NCBI RefSeq assembly: GCF_004786035.1
Contig: NZ_CP035088.1
Location: 4,190,001-4,254,000 of the forward strand
Source: Pseudomonas viciae
Lineage (GTDB): Bacteria > Pseudomonadota > Gammaproteobacteria > Pseudomonadales > Pseudomonadaceae
Direction: 5' to 3'
DNA length: 64,000 nt
Shown here: piece by piece, positions 27,017-37,500 of the stretch
Layout: each line of letters begins with the position of its first letter
How positions within the stretch are numbered: position 1 is the first letter of the stretch
Made by a program: the position numbers and the translations under genes
Notes under the pieces: model-generated
Database searches by the model: none
What the model saw: only the letters and a program-made list of their open reading frames with translations
What the model was told of the DNA's origin: nothing

Positions 27017-27778
27017 ATGTCCTTACGCACCCTGCTGACCACCCTACTGCTCGGCTGCAGCCTGTCGGTCATGGCGGACACGCAAATCGTGCCACTGAAC
27101 TACCGCACCAGCGCCGACCTGCTGCCGGTGGCGCAGAACTTCATCGGCAAAGACGGTCAAGTCAGCGCCTACGGCAACCAACTGATCGTCAACGCCGAGC
27201 CCGGCAAGATCGAAGAACTCAGGGAGTTCCTAGCCCAGTTGGACACCGCTCCCAAGCGCCTGCTGATCACCGTCGATACCAACGAAAACAACCTGCAGGG
27301 CAACCAGGGTTACTCGGTCAATGGCGCGGCCCCCAGCCAGACCCGCATCATCAACCGCAGCACCGCCAGCCGTGAAGGCGGCGTGCAGCAGGTGCAAGCC
27401 AGTGAGGGCCAGCCAGCGCTGATCCAGGTTGGCCAGAGCGTGCCGTTCACCAGCAACCAGACCGACAACTACGGCCGCATGCAAAGCCAGACCGAATACC
27501 GCAACGTCACCCAGGGTTTTTATGTCACCGCCAGCGTCACCGGCGAGACCGTTCATCTGAGCATCAGCACCAATCGTGACCGCATGAGCCAGGAACGTCC
27601 CGATGTAGTGAACGTTCAGAGTACCGACACAACTGTCAGCGGACGCCTGGGCGAATGGATCACCCTGGCCGGGGTAAATCGTCAGACCCAAGCCGACAAA
27701 CAGGGCCTGACCCGCAGCTACTCGACCCAGGGCCGGGACGACATGATTTTGCGGGTCAAGGTCGACACCCTGAACTGA
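27017..27778 (+). CDS. secretin/NolW-like periplasmic protein of unknown role
   Basis: 253 residues. The signal peptide MSLRTLLTTLLLGCSLSVMA comes first. Residues about 22-85 have the shape of a secretin short N-domain (VPLNYRTSADLLPVAQNFIG, AYGNQLIVNAEPGKIEELRE). A Gln/Asn/Ser-rich linker follows, then a beta-rich C-terminal part (GQPALIQVGQSVPF, GFYVTASVTGETVHLSIS) resembling the start of a secretin domain. It lacks the full pore and no type II or IV system genes adjoin. ATG 27017 fits GGAG at eight bases; 27011 is an alternative. A gene of this kind precedes aceA in other Pseudomonas. Confidence 0.7.
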   Translation: MSLRTLLTTLLLGCSLSVMADTQIVPLNYRTSADLLPVAQNFIGKDGQVSAYGNQLIVNAEPGKIEELREFLAQLDTAPKRLLITVDTNENNLQGNQGYSVNGAAPSQTRIINRSTASREGGVQQVQASEGQPALIQVGQSVPFTSNQTDNYGRMQSQTEYRNVTQGFYVTASVTGETVHLSISTNRDRMSQERPDVVNVQSTDTTVSGRLGEWITLAGVNRQTQADKQGLTRSYSTQGRDDMILRVKVDTLN

Positions 27779-27818
27779 AGCACCAAAAACTGACTGATGA
27801 GTCGTATTAGACCAAAGA

Positions 27819-27844
27819 TGTAGTGCCATGAAAAAAGCACTACA
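27819..27844. promoter_or_regulatory. inverted-repeat operator upstream of aceA
   Basis: Eight-base perfect arms TGTAGTGC (27819-27826) and GCACTACA (27837-27844) around a 10-base A-rich spacer. TGTAGT/ACTACA half-sites are what I recall for RpiR-family regulators of Pseudomonas central carbon genes (RccR, HexR), and aceA is a reported RccR-controlled gene. It ends six bases before the predicted -35. The regulator assignment is inference. Confidence 0.5.
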
Positions 27845-27850
27845 AAACGT

Positions 27851-27879
27851 TTGACGAGCCAAAAAACCAAAGGCATGAT
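27851..27879 (+). promoter_or_regulatory. predicted sigma-70 promoter for aceA
   Basis: TTGACG at 27851-27856, exactly 17 bases, then CATGAT at 27874-27879. Five of six and four of six consensus bases match. Transcription would start near 27886, giving a leader of about 350 bases. Confidence 0.45.
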
Positions 27880-27885
27880 GGCCTC

Positions 27886-28235
27886 GCTCCCGCTAATCAG
27901 GGGCCCTGGCAAGGGCCTTCGGGTCGACGCTTGCAACTACCCTGCGAGCCGATTCGTGTCTGTACCGCCCACAAGGTGTGTTTGACGAGGTTGCGACTGG
28001 AACGAAGTTGTCCCGAGGGACGGAAGCGTAACTAGGTAACCCGGCATCACTCTGAGTTCGTATAAAGGCCCACGACGCCCGAATGCGCCCGCAGTTCGCC
28101 CCTACCTGCTCACTTTCCCCTCGAGCTCATCGTTCATCCCGTCGCCTCCCCGCTTGAACCGACTTGGCTGCCCAACCCCTGGTCGGCAGGAGCAGGAATT
28201 TTCCACCCCAGACCTATGCGACGAGGTTTATCTCC
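27886..28235 (+). other. long untranslated leader of aceA
   Basis: About 350 bases without a supported gene on the plus strand. It contains short hairpins (GGCCCTGGCAAGGGCC near 27901-27919; CCCGAGGGAC near 28013). It also has a second copy of GTTTGACGAG near 27979 that repeats the -35 area, so a second promoter is possible. A GAGG site precedes ATG 28236. No tRNA or recognised riboswitch fold was seen. Confidence 0.35.
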
Positions 28236-29561
28236 ATGGCACTGACACGCGAACAGCAAATTGCAGCCCTTGAAAAAGACTGGGCTGAAAACCCGCGCTG
28301 GAAAGGCGTGACGCGCAATTACTCCGCTGCTGACGTCGTCCGCCTGCGTGGCTCGGTTCAACCTGAGCACACCTTTGCGAAAATGGGCGCCGAGAAGCTG
28401 TGGAACCTGGTCACCCAGGGCGCCAAGCCAGCCTTCCGTCCCGAGAAAGATTTCGTCAACTGCATGGGCGCCCTGACCGGCGGCCAGGCTGTGCAGCAAG
28501 TCAAGGCCGGTATCCAGGCGATCTACCTGTCGGGCTGGCAAGTGGCTGCGGACAACAACTCCGCCGAGTCCATGTACCCTGACCAATCGCTGTACCCGGT
28601 GGATTCGGTTCCAACCGTGGTCAAGCGCATCAACAACTCGTTCCGTCGCGCCGACCAGATCCAGTGGAAAGCCGGCAAGAACCCGGGCGACGAAGGCTAC
28701 ATCGACTACTTCGCACCGATCGTGGCTGACGCCGAAGCCGGTTTCGGTGGCGTCCTGAACGCCTACGAGCTGATGAAGAGCATGATCGAAGCAGGCGCCG
28801 CCGGCGTTCACTTCGAAGACCAACTGGCATCGGTAAAGAAATGCGGCCACATGGGCGGCAAAGTATTGGTGCCGACCCAGGAAGCCGTGCAGAAGCTGAC
28901 CGCTGCCCGCCTGGCCGCCGACGTTGCCGGCGTACCGACCATCATCCTGGCCCGTACCGACGCCAACGCCGCTGACCTGCTGACCTCCGACTGCGACCCG
29001 TACGACCAGCCGTTCGTGACCGGTACCCGCACCCAGGAAGGTTTCTACAAGGTGCGCGCCGGCCTCGACCAGGCCATCGCTCGCGGCCTGGCCTACGCGC
29101 CGTACGCTGACCTGATCTGGTGCGAAACCGCCAAGCCGGACCTGGACGAAGCTCGTCGCTTCGCCGAAGCGATCAAAAAGGAATACCCGGACCAACTGCT
29201 GTCGTACAACTGCTCGCCTTCCTTCAACTGGAAGAAAAACCTGGACGACGCGACCATCGCCAAGTTCCAGCGCGAACTGTCCGCCATGGGCTACAAGCAC
29301 CAGTTCATCACCCTGGCCGGCATTCACAACATGTGGCACAGCATGTTCAACCTGGCGCACGACTACGCCCGCAACGACATGACCGCCTACGTGAAACTGC
29401 AAGAGCAAGAGTTCGCTGACGCCGCCAAGGGCTACACCTTCGTGGCGCACCAGCAGGAAGTGGGCACTGGCTACTTCGACGACATGACCACCGTGATCCA
29501 GGGTGGCACTTCGTCGGTGACTGCACTGACCGGCTCCACCGAAGAAGAACAGTTCCACTGA
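28236..29561 (+). CDS. aceA: isocitrate lyase
   Basis: 441 residues. The catalytic loop [17 protein letters not shown] holds the active Cys (near residue 205). [16 protein letters not shown] [13 protein letters not shown], the metal-binding region and [16 protein letters not shown] are intact. It splits isocitrate into succinate and glyoxylate, opening the glyoxylate shunt for growth on acetate and fatty acids. It competes with Icd and Idh (encoded 7-10 kb upstream). The start [16 protein letters not shown] fits the family and the GAGG site. A strong terminator follows. Confidence 0.97.
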   Translation: MALTREQQIAALEKDWAENPRWKGVTRNYSAADVVRLRGSVQPEHTFAKMGAEKLWNLVTQGAKPAFRPEKDFVNCMGALTGGQAVQQVKAGIQAIYLSGWQVAADNNSAESMYPDQSLYPVDSVPTVVKRINNSFRRADQIQWKAGKNPGDEGYIDYFAPIVADAEAGFGGVLNAYELMKSMIEAGAAGVHFEDQLASVKKCGHMGGKVLVPTQEAVQKLTAARLAADVAGVPTIILARTDANAADLLTSDCDPYDQPFVTGTRTQEGFYKVRAGLDQAIARGLAYAPYADLIWCETAKPDLDEARRFAEAIKKEYPDQLLSYNCSPSFNWKKNLDDATIAKFQRELSAMGYKHQFITLAGIHNMWHSMFNLAHDYARNDMTAYVKLQEQEFADAAKGYTFVAHQQEVGTGYFDDMTTVIQGGTSSVTALTGSTEEEQFH

Positions 29562-29633
29562 TTCACACGCTTGCCTCGAGTAAGCGGCCCTTGCGGACCG
29601 AGTAAAAGCTAACCGCAAAGCCGACGATCTGAC

Positions 29634-29659
29634 GCCCCGACTGGTTCGGGGCTTTTTTT
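29634..29659 (+). terminator. rho-independent terminator of aceA
   Basis: GCCCCGA-CTGG-TTCGGGGC followed by seven T, 72 bases after the aceA stop. Confidence 0.93.
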
Positions 29660-29752
29660 CGCCGGTTTTCCTCAGCCTTCACCCACTGTTGATCGTCAAG
29701 GCGTTGCAGGGTTTGGTGTGAGTGGAGCACGGCCGCCAGAACGCCCCACTGT

Positions 29753-31675
29753 TCACACCTTGAAGTGACTGACCAACTGCTGCAACTGGTTACCCAGGCG
29801 CGCCAGTTCGATGCTGGAGGCGGCGGTTTCCTCGCTGGCTGAGGCGGTCTGCTCGGATACATCGCGCACGCTCAGGATACTGCGGCTGATCTCCTCGGCC
29901 ACCGAGCTCTGTTGCACCGCGGCGGCGGCAATCTGTTGGTTCATGGCCTGAATACCGGAAACCGCCTGGGTGATGTTGCCCAGGGATGTGCCGGCTTTGC
30001 CTGCCAATTCCACGCTGCTGTCGGTCAGCTCACGACTACTTTGCATGATGATCGAGACCTGGCGCGTGCCGTTCTGCAAGCCCGCCACCAGGCTTTCAAT
30101 CTCTTCGGTGGATTGCTGGGTACGCTGGGCCAGCCCACGTACTTCGTCGGCGACCACGGCAAAACCGCGCCCGGCGTCACCCGCGCGAGCGGCCTCGATG
30201 GCGGCGTTAAGGGCCAGCAGGTTGGTCTGCTCGGCCACCGCCCTGATCACATCCATGATCTTGCCGATGCGCCCGCTTTCCTGTTCCAACTGGTTCATGG
30301 CTTCGGCGGAGCGCCCGACTTCGCTGGCCAAACGCTCAATCTGAACGATGGCTTGGGCGACCACTTGGTCGCCGATACGGGCTTGTGCATCGGCCTCTGA
30401 TGCGGCTGCACGAGCTTGTTCGGCATTACGCGCGACTTCATGCACGGTGACCGACATTTCGTGCATGGCGGTAGCCACCTGATCGGTCTCGGTCTTCTGA
30501 CTATTGACCCCGGCACTGGTCTGCTCGGTGACAGCCGATAACTCTTCGGCGGCACTGGCGATTTGGGTGACGCCATCGCGGATGCCACTGATCAGGTCGC
30601 GCAAGGTGGCGCCCATACGCTGAATACCTTGCTGCAAGACACCCAGCTCATCACGCCGGGTTACGACCATCTGTTGCGTGAGGTCGCCTGCCGCAATGCG
30701 ATCGACCACAGCCAATGTGTCCTGCAACGGCCGTGTAATCTGGCGGGTGATGATCAGGGCGGCAAAAATCCCCAACAACATCGCCAAGGCAGTACAGCTC
30801 AGTTGCAGGATGCGCGCCTGGGTGCTGTCTTCGTCACGGGAGACCAATTGGCTGGCATACATCTCGTCAGTCAGACGGGTGATGGTTTCACCCAAATCGA
30901 TGGTGTCCTGCACGGCCTTGCCAATGGCCTGATTACTGGCGGTGAAATTCTGTACCGAGTGGCGGTAAGCAATCAGCGCGGTTTCCAGCTGCTTGATGGT
31001 GTCGGCATAGGTCGGGCCGAAAGCGCTGTTGAGGGTTTCAATGCCCTTGAGCGCATTTTCGAGCTGGCGGGTGGCGGCTTGTTCGGTGGCGCTGTTGGGG
31101 TTGCCGGTATAGCCACGCACTTCATAACGCACCAGCGCCACGTCCTCTTTGGCCTTGAGGATGATCCTGTACAACTCGAAACGGCGCTCATCCGAGGCAG
31201 GCATTGCCTCTACGTCATTGATGACCTTGGCAATCAGCGCGGCGCCCTTGACCGCATTGACACCCATCTCCTTGCGCATGGCTGCGTCATTGCGATAAGC
31301 CTCGCGCATCGTATTCAGTGCCACTTGATACTGCGTGCTGGCCTGCTCGATCAGCGCAAGTTTCTTCAGGTTGTCCGGTTTCCTCAGCTCTTTTGCGAGA
31401 CTTTTTTGCTGGGCGACAAACTGCTCCAGCGACGCTTGGATCAATGCCCCCTTTTGCTCATCACCCTTGTCCACCTGGTATTGCAAGCGAGCCCTGCGCA
31501 GGTGATCAAGACGGTTGCCGAGTTCGGTAATGCTAGTCATTCGATCCGTACGCTCGATCATTTTCCCCAGGCTGAACCAGCCGGTCGCGGCCAGGATAGC
31601 GGTCAGAAGCAGCACAACGGCAAAGCCCAAAGCCAGCTTGAGCATGACGCTCATATTCGCGATCCAAGAGTTCAT
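29753..31675 (-). CDS. methyl-accepting chemotaxis protein with HBM-type sensor
   Basis: 640 residues from ATG 31675 (AAGGA site upstream). TM1 is at about 10-32. A roughly 250-residue all-helical periplasmic sensor (40-285) has the length and style of the helical bimodular (HBM) domain. TM2 is at about 290-311 and HAMP follows ([14 protein letters not shown]). The signalling domain has the conserved tip [41 protein letters not shown] receptors such as P. putida McpS sense TCA-cycle acids. It is convergent with aceA, so a ligand from that pathway is tempting but unproven. No C-terminal CheR-tethering pentapeptide is seen. Confidence 0.9.
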   Translation of the reverse strand: MNSWIANMSVMLKLALGFAVVLLLTAILAATGWFSLGKMIERTDRMTSITELGNRLDHLRRARLQYQVDKGDEQKGALIQASLEQFVAQQKSLAKELRKPDNLKKLALIEQASTQYQVALNTMREAYRNDAAMRKEMGVNAVKGAALIAKVINDVEAMPASDERRFELYRIILKAKEDVALVRYEVRGYTGNPNSATEQAATRQLENALKGIETLNSAFGPTYADTIKQLETALIAYRHSVQNFTASNQAIGKAVQDTIDLGETITRLTDEMYASQLVSRDEDSTQARILQLSCTALAMLLGIFAALIITRQITRPLQDTLAVVDRIAAGDLTQQMVVTRRDELGVLQQGIQRMGATLRDLISGIRDGVTQIASAAEELSAVTEQTSAGVNSQKTETDQVATAMHEMSVTVHEVARNAEQARAAASEADAQARIGDQVVAQAIVQIERLASEVGRSAEAMNQLEQESGRIGKIMDVIRAVAEQTNLLALNAAIEAARAGDAGRGFAVVADEVRGLAQRTQQSTEEIESLVAGLQNGTRQVSIIMQSSRELTDSSVELAGKAGTSLGNITQAVSGIQAMNQQIAAAAVQQSSVAEEISRSILSVRDVSEQTASASEETAASSIELARLGNQLQQLVSHFKV

Positions 31676-31987
31676 GACATTCCTTATGGTAATCAGCCGC
31701 GAGTGATGAAAACTGGCGCGGTTGTCTAAGAAGGGGGGCAATAATCTAACCATATTGATATAGATGATTAGATGAAAGAGGCACAAAGATAGCCATTTGC
31801 CATCAATCCTTCAAGGCTTTAAGTCCGGCCTCGCGCCGATTTTTGCTCGCAAAGCGGCGTCGCTTAACGCGCAAATCCCCTGGCCACAGCGCTGCATTGG
31901 CTCAACTGATCGACATTGATCTGAGGACCTCGGTTTTTTTCATCCTTTTTTTTTGAAGCGACCTACTCTGTAAGAGCAAGCCTGCAT

Positions 31988-32078
31988 CTGTGGGAGTCAG
32001 GCTTACCCGCAATGAACGATGACGCAGTCTGCCTCGGGACCGCGTTGTCGGCATCGCGAGCAAGCCTGGCTCCCACAG
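31988..32078. repeat. REP doublet (REPIN-like)
   Basis: Inverted copies at 31988-32011 and 32053-32078, diverged from the core (CTGTGGGAGTCAGGCTTACC on the left). The spacer is about 40 bases. Confidence 0.72.
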
Positions 32079-32277
32079 GAGCAGTTCCCCCTGCAGATCC
32101 ACCCCTCACCGAGACCCTCCCCCACCAAACTTCGGCGCACTGTCAGAAAAATTGATCGAACGCAGTATTGGGCAGTCCGAAAAGGAGTAAAACGTCCAGC
32201 GCTGACAATTACAGTAGCGGCGATGTAAGACAGCCTCTCAGGCACCACACTAAGAGCACCGTAGAAAGGTCGCCACA

Positions 32278-32318
32278 GATAATAATAATTATCATTTGGA
32301 AGTCATTATCATTGTTAC
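32278..32318. promoter_or_regulatory. Fur-box-like sites upstream of nuoA
   Basis: GATAATAATAATTATCATT at 32278-32296 matches 15 of 19 bases of the Fur consensus (repeats of GATAAT). A second, inverted-type stretch, GTCATTATCATTGTTAC, follows within a few bases. The site lies about 230 bases before nuoA, and no other gene is positioned to use it on the plus strand. Function is inferred from the match only. Confidence 0.5.
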
Positions 32319-32547
32319 ATTCCGCACGAAATATTATTGATGAATAGCCGGCCAACGCCCACCGGGCCTGGGCCGCAGGGTCCTGGGGGTGCGCTATGTC
32401 CTTATTCCAATAAATAATTTCGCTATAGGAATTTTACTTGCCCGGTGTTTAGCCATAAAATCACCGCGATTGATTGCTGCGACATATCGTCACTGCGTTA
32501 TTTCATTCAAGCTCAGAGACCTTTGCTCTCTGTTAAGGATTTCCAGC

Positions 32548-32961
32548 ATGTCCGAAGCGACAGGACTCATGGCCCACAACTGGGGCTTTGCCATTTTCCT
32601 TCTGGGCGTTGTTGGCCTGTGTGCTTTCATGCTCGGTGTGTCGAGCCTACTTGGGTCAAAAGCCTGGGGCCGCAGCAAAAATGAACCGTTCGAGTCCGGC
32701 ATGCTGCCTACCGGTGGCGCCCGCTTGCGGCTCTCAGCCAAATTCTATCTGGTCGCGATGCTGTTCGTGATCTTCGATATCGAAGCCCTCTTTCTCTTTG
32801 CATGGTCTGTGTCCGTCCGCGAAAGCGGCTGGACCGGATTCGTCGAAGCTCTCGTTTTCATAGCAATTCTGTTGGCAGGTCTTGTCTACCTATACCGGGT
32901 GGGGGCGCTTGATTGGGCTCCGGAAGCTCGGCGCAAGCGGCAAGCGAAGCTGAAACAATGA
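32548..32961 (+). CDS. nuoA: NADH-quinone oxidoreductase subunit A
   Basis: 137 residues with three membrane helices. The conserved loop [12 protein letters not shown] and [14 protein letters not shown] acidic segments are present. NuoA is a small inner-membrane subunit at the junction of the peripheral and membrane arms. ATG 32548 has AAGGA eight bases upstream. It is the first gene of the operon; the frame upstream is open but unlike the family. Confidence 0.96.
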   Translation: MSEATGLMAHNWGFAIFLLGVVGLCAFMLGVSSLLGSKAWGRSKNEPFESGMLPTGGARLRLSAKFYLVAMLFVIFDIEALFLFAWSVSVRESGWTGFVEALVFIAILLAGLVYLYRVGALDWAPEARRKRQAKLKQ

Positions 32962-32971
32962 GGCTTTGGCA

Positions 32972-33646
32972 ATGCAATACAATCTCACCAGGATCGACCC
33001 CGATGCTCCTAACGAGCAGTATCCGATTGGCGAGCGGGAAACCGTCGCTGATCCGTTAGAAGATCAAGTCCACAAAAACATCTTCATGGGCAAGCTCGAA
33101 GACGTGCTGAACAGCACGGTCAACTGGGGTCGCAAGAACTCCCTGTGGCCGTACAACTTCGGCCTTTCGTGCTGCTACGTGGAAATGACCACCGCCTTCA
33201 CGGCGCCCCACGACATCGCGCGCTTTGGCGCCGAGGTGATCCGGGCATCGCCGCGCCAGGCGGATTTCATGGTTATCGCCGGAACCTGCTTCATCAAGAT
33301 GGCGCCGATCATCCAGCGTCTCTACGAGCAAATGCTCGAACCGAAGTGGGTTATCTCCATGGGTTCGTGCGCCAACTCCGGTGGCATGTATGACATCTAC
33401 TCCGTCGTTCAAGGGGTGGACAAGTTCCTGCCCGTGGACGTCTACGTGCCTGGCTGCCCCCCTCGCCCTGAAGCTTTCCTGCAAGGCTTGATGCTGTTGC
33501 AGGAGTCGATTGGCCAGGAGCGTCGCCCACTGTCCTGGGTCGTTGGTGATCAAGGCGTCTATCGCGCCGAGATGCCATCGCAAAAGGAACAGCGCCGCGA
33601 ACAGCGTATCGCAGTCACCAACCTGCGCAGCCCCGACGAAGTCTGA
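32972..33646 (+). CDS. nuoB: NADH-quinone oxidoreductase subunit B
   Basis: 224 residues. The four ligands of the terminal [4Fe-4S] cluster N2 are visible: Cys67-Cys68 (GLSCCYVEM), Cys133 (GSCANSGG) and Cys162 ([10 protein letters not shown]). N2 passes electrons to quinone at the interface with NuoCD and NuoH. GAGG lies eight bases before ATG 32972; a TTG two codons earlier is less likely. The C-terminal tail after about residue 200 is charged. Confidence 0.97.
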   Translation: MQYNLTRIDPDAPNEQYPIGERETVADPLEDQVHKNIFMGKLEDVLNSTVNWGRKNSLWPYNFGLSCCYVEMTTAFTAPHDIARFGAEVIRASPRQADFMVIAGTCFIKMAPIIQRLYEQMLEPKWVISMGSCANSGGMYDIYSVVQGVDKFLPVDVYVPGCPPRPEAFLQGLMLLQESIGQERRPLSWVVGDQGVYRAEMPSQKEQRREQRIAVTNLRSPDEV

Positions 33647-33712
33647 TCCAGCTCTGCTCTGCATAAGAAACGAGAACCTGGCTTCATTCTTTACGTTGAC
33701 CGAAAGCGATAA

Positions 33713-35503
<1,791 letters not shown>

Positions 35504-35505
35504 GC

Positions 35506-36003
35506 ATGAACAGCACGCTTATCCAGACAGACCGTTTCGCCCTGAGCGAAACCGAGCGCTCGGCCATCGAGCACGAGCTGCATCACTACGAAGACCCGCG
35601 CGCGGCGTCGATCGAAGCCCTGAAGATCGTCCAGAAGGAACGTGGCTGGGTGCCCGATGGCGCGCTCTACGCCATCGGCGAAATCCTCGGCATCCCGGCC
35701 AGCGACGTCGAAGGCGTGGCCACTTTCTATAGCCAGATCTTCCGCCAGCCAGTGGGCCGTCACATCATTCGCGTCTGCGACAGCATGGTCTGCTACATCG
35801 GTGGCCACGAGTCCGTGGTCAGCGAGATCCAGGGCAAGCTGGGTATCGGCCTGGGCCAGACCACCGCCGACGGTCGCTTCACCCTGCTGCCGGTGTGCTG
35901 CCTGGGCAACTGCGACAAGGCACCGGCGCTGATGATCGACGACGACACCTTCGGTGACGTCCAGCCTGACGGCGTCGCCAAACTGCTGGAGGGCTACGTA
36001 TGA
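35506..36003 (+). CDS. nuoE: NADH-quinone oxidoreductase subunit E
   Basis: 165 residues, thioredoxin-like, with the four cysteines of [2Fe-2S] cluster N1a: Cys91 and Cys96 ([11 protein letters not shown]), then Cys132 and Cys136 ([10 protein letters not shown]). It sits in the NADH-dehydrogenase module with NuoF and NuoG. It starts three bases after the nuoCD stop and its own end overlaps the nuoF start by four bases. Confidence 0.97.
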   Translation: MNSTLIQTDRFALSETERSAIEHELHHYEDPRAASIEALKIVQKERGWVPDGALYAIGEILGIPASDVEGVATFYSQIFRQPVGRHIIRVCDSMVCYIGGHESVVSEIQGKLGIGLGQTTADGRFTLLPVCCLGNCDKAPALMIDDDTFGDVQPDGVAKLLEGYV

Positions 36004-37358
36004 CCCTGACTTCCTTCGGGCCCGCCAACCGCATCCAGCGTTCGGCCGAAACCCATCCCCTGACCTGGCGTCTGCGTGACGACGGCGAAGCGGTGTGGCT
36101 GGACGAATACCAGGCCAAGAACGGCTACGCTGCCGCGCGCAAGGCCTTCACCGACATGGCCCAGGACGACATCGTCCAGACCGTGAAAGACTCCGGCCTC
36201 AAGGGTCGCGGCGGTGCGGGCTTCCCCACCGGCGTGAAGTGGGGCCTGATGCCCAAGGATGAGTCCATCAACATCCGCTACTTGCTGTGCAACGCGGATG
36301 AAATGGAACCCAACACCTGGAAAGACCGCATGCTGATGGAGCAACTGCCCCATCTGCTGATCGAAGGCATGCTGATCAGCGCCCGCGCGCTGAAGACCTA
36401 CCGCGGCTATATCTTCCTGCGTGGCGAATACACCACCGCCGCCAAGCACCTGAACCGTGCCGTGGAAGAAGCCAAGGCCGCCGGCCTGCTGGGCAAGAAC
36501 ATCCTGGGCTCAGGTTTTGATTTCGAGTTGTTCGTCCACACCGGTGCCGGGCGTTATATCTGCGGTGAAGAAACCGCGCTGATCAACTCCCTGGAAGGCC
36601 GCCGCGCCAACCCGCGCTCCAAGCCGCCCTTCCCTGCCGCCGTCGGCGTGTGGGGCAAGCCGACCTGTGTGAACAACGTCGAGACCCTGTGCAACGTGCC
36701 GGCGATCATCGCCGACGGCGTGGACTGGTACAAATCCCTGGCCCGCGACGGCAGCGAAGACATGGGCACCAAGCTCATGGGCTTCTCCGGCAAGGTCAAG
36801 AACCCTGGCCTTTGGGAACTGCCGTTTGGCGTCACTGGCCGCGAGCTGTTCGAAGACTACGCCGGCGGCATGCGCGACGGTTACAAACTCAAGTGCTGGC
36901 AACCCGGCGGCGCCGGTACCGGCTTCCTGTTGCCGGAGCACCTGGACGCACAAATGTACGCCGGCGGCATCGCCAAGGTGGGCACCCGCATGGGTACCGG
37001 CCTGGCCATGGCGGTGGACGACAGTGTCAACATGGTGTCCCTGCTGCGCAACATGGAAGAGTTCTTCTCCCGTGAGTCGTGCGGTTTCTGCACCCCTTGC
37101 CGCGATGGCCTGCCGTGGAGCGTCAAGCTGCTGCGAGCCATTGAAAACGGCGAAGGCCAGGCCGGCGACATCGAGACCCTGCTGGGTCTGGTGGGTTTCC
37201 TCGGCCCAGGCAAGACCTTCTGTGCTCACGCACCGGGTGCCGTGGAGCCGTTGGGCAGCGCGATCAAATACTTCCGCCCTGAATTCGAGGCCGGCATCGC
37301 GCCAACGCGCGCCGCAGATCTCAATCAGGTGGTCACGCCGACCATGGTCGGCGCGTAA
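36000..37358 (+). CDS. nuoF: NADH-quinone oxidoreductase subunit F
   Basis: 452 residues. It binds FMN and NADH through [14 protein letters not shown] (about residues 65-78), and [19 protein letters not shown] is the second signature. The [4Fe-4S] cluster N3 motif [12 protein letters not shown] is near 360, with a further Cys at [10 protein letters not shown]. It oxidises NADH and starts electron transfer. It is coupled to nuoE by ATGA overlap. Unlike the other junctions, a 142-base gap with a hairpin separates it from nuoG. Confidence 0.97.
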   Translation: MTLTSFGPANRIQRSAETHPLTWRLRDDGEAVWLDEYQAKNGYAAARKAFTDMAQDDIVQTVKDSGLKGRGGAGFPTGVKWGLMPKDESINIRYLLCNADEMEPNTWKDRMLMEQLPHLLIEGMLISARALKTYRGYIFLRGEYTTAAKHLNRAVEEAKAAGLLGKNILGSGFDFELFVHTGAGRYICGEETALINSLEGRRANPRSKPPFPAAVGVWGKPTCVNNVETLCNVPAIIADGVDWYKSLARDGSEDMGTKLMGFSGKVKNPGLWELPFGVTGRELFEDYAGGMRDGYKLKCWQPGGAGTGFLLPEHLDAQMYAGGIAKVGTRMGTGLAMAVDDSVNMVSLLRNMEEFFSRESCGFCTPCRDGLPWSVKLLRAIENGEGQAGDIETLLGLVGFLGPGKTFCAHAPGAVEPLGSAIKYFRPEFEAGIAPTRAADLNQVVTPTMVGA

Positions 37359-37368
37359 CGACGCTTAA

Positions 37369-37398
37369 AAAGGCGAAGGGTCCGTGCCCTTCGCCTTT
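37369..37398 (+). promoter_or_regulatory. strong hairpin inside the nuo operon, between nuoF and nuoG
   Basis: A 12-base perfect stem AAAGGCGAAGGG / CCCTTCGCCTTT with a six-base loop, 11 bases after the nuoF stop. No T-run follows, so it looks like an RNA-stabilising or partial-termination element rather than a full terminator. Confidence 0.6.
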
Positions 37399-37500
37399 CG
37401 TTCGATGACGCCTTTTCACCAAGGCTGTTTGGATTCGGACGAATAACAAGATTCCATTAGCCACGCCCGCTGACACCGGGCCAACGAAGAACTTTGAACC

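Larger units (their letters stand above)
31676..32547. other. 870-base non-coding region before nuo
   Basis: No supported gene. From left to right it holds the AT-rich upstream region of the chemoreceptor gene with inverted repeat ATCTAA/TTAGAT (31744-31773), T-tracts near 31931-31953, a REP doublet (31988-32078), a Fur-like site (32278-32318), and an AT-rich stretch before nuoA that should hold the nuo promoter. Base composition drops clearly below that of the neighbours. Confidence 0.5.

Noticed and set aside
27880..28235. tRNA or known riboswitch in the aceA leader
   Set aside because: I could not fold a cloverleaf or find conserved riboswitch cores by eye. Covariance-model scanning would settle it.
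32340..32417. 25-codon frame before nuoA ([17 protein letters not shown]...)
   Set aside because: No ribosome site and low-complexity Pro/Gly content.
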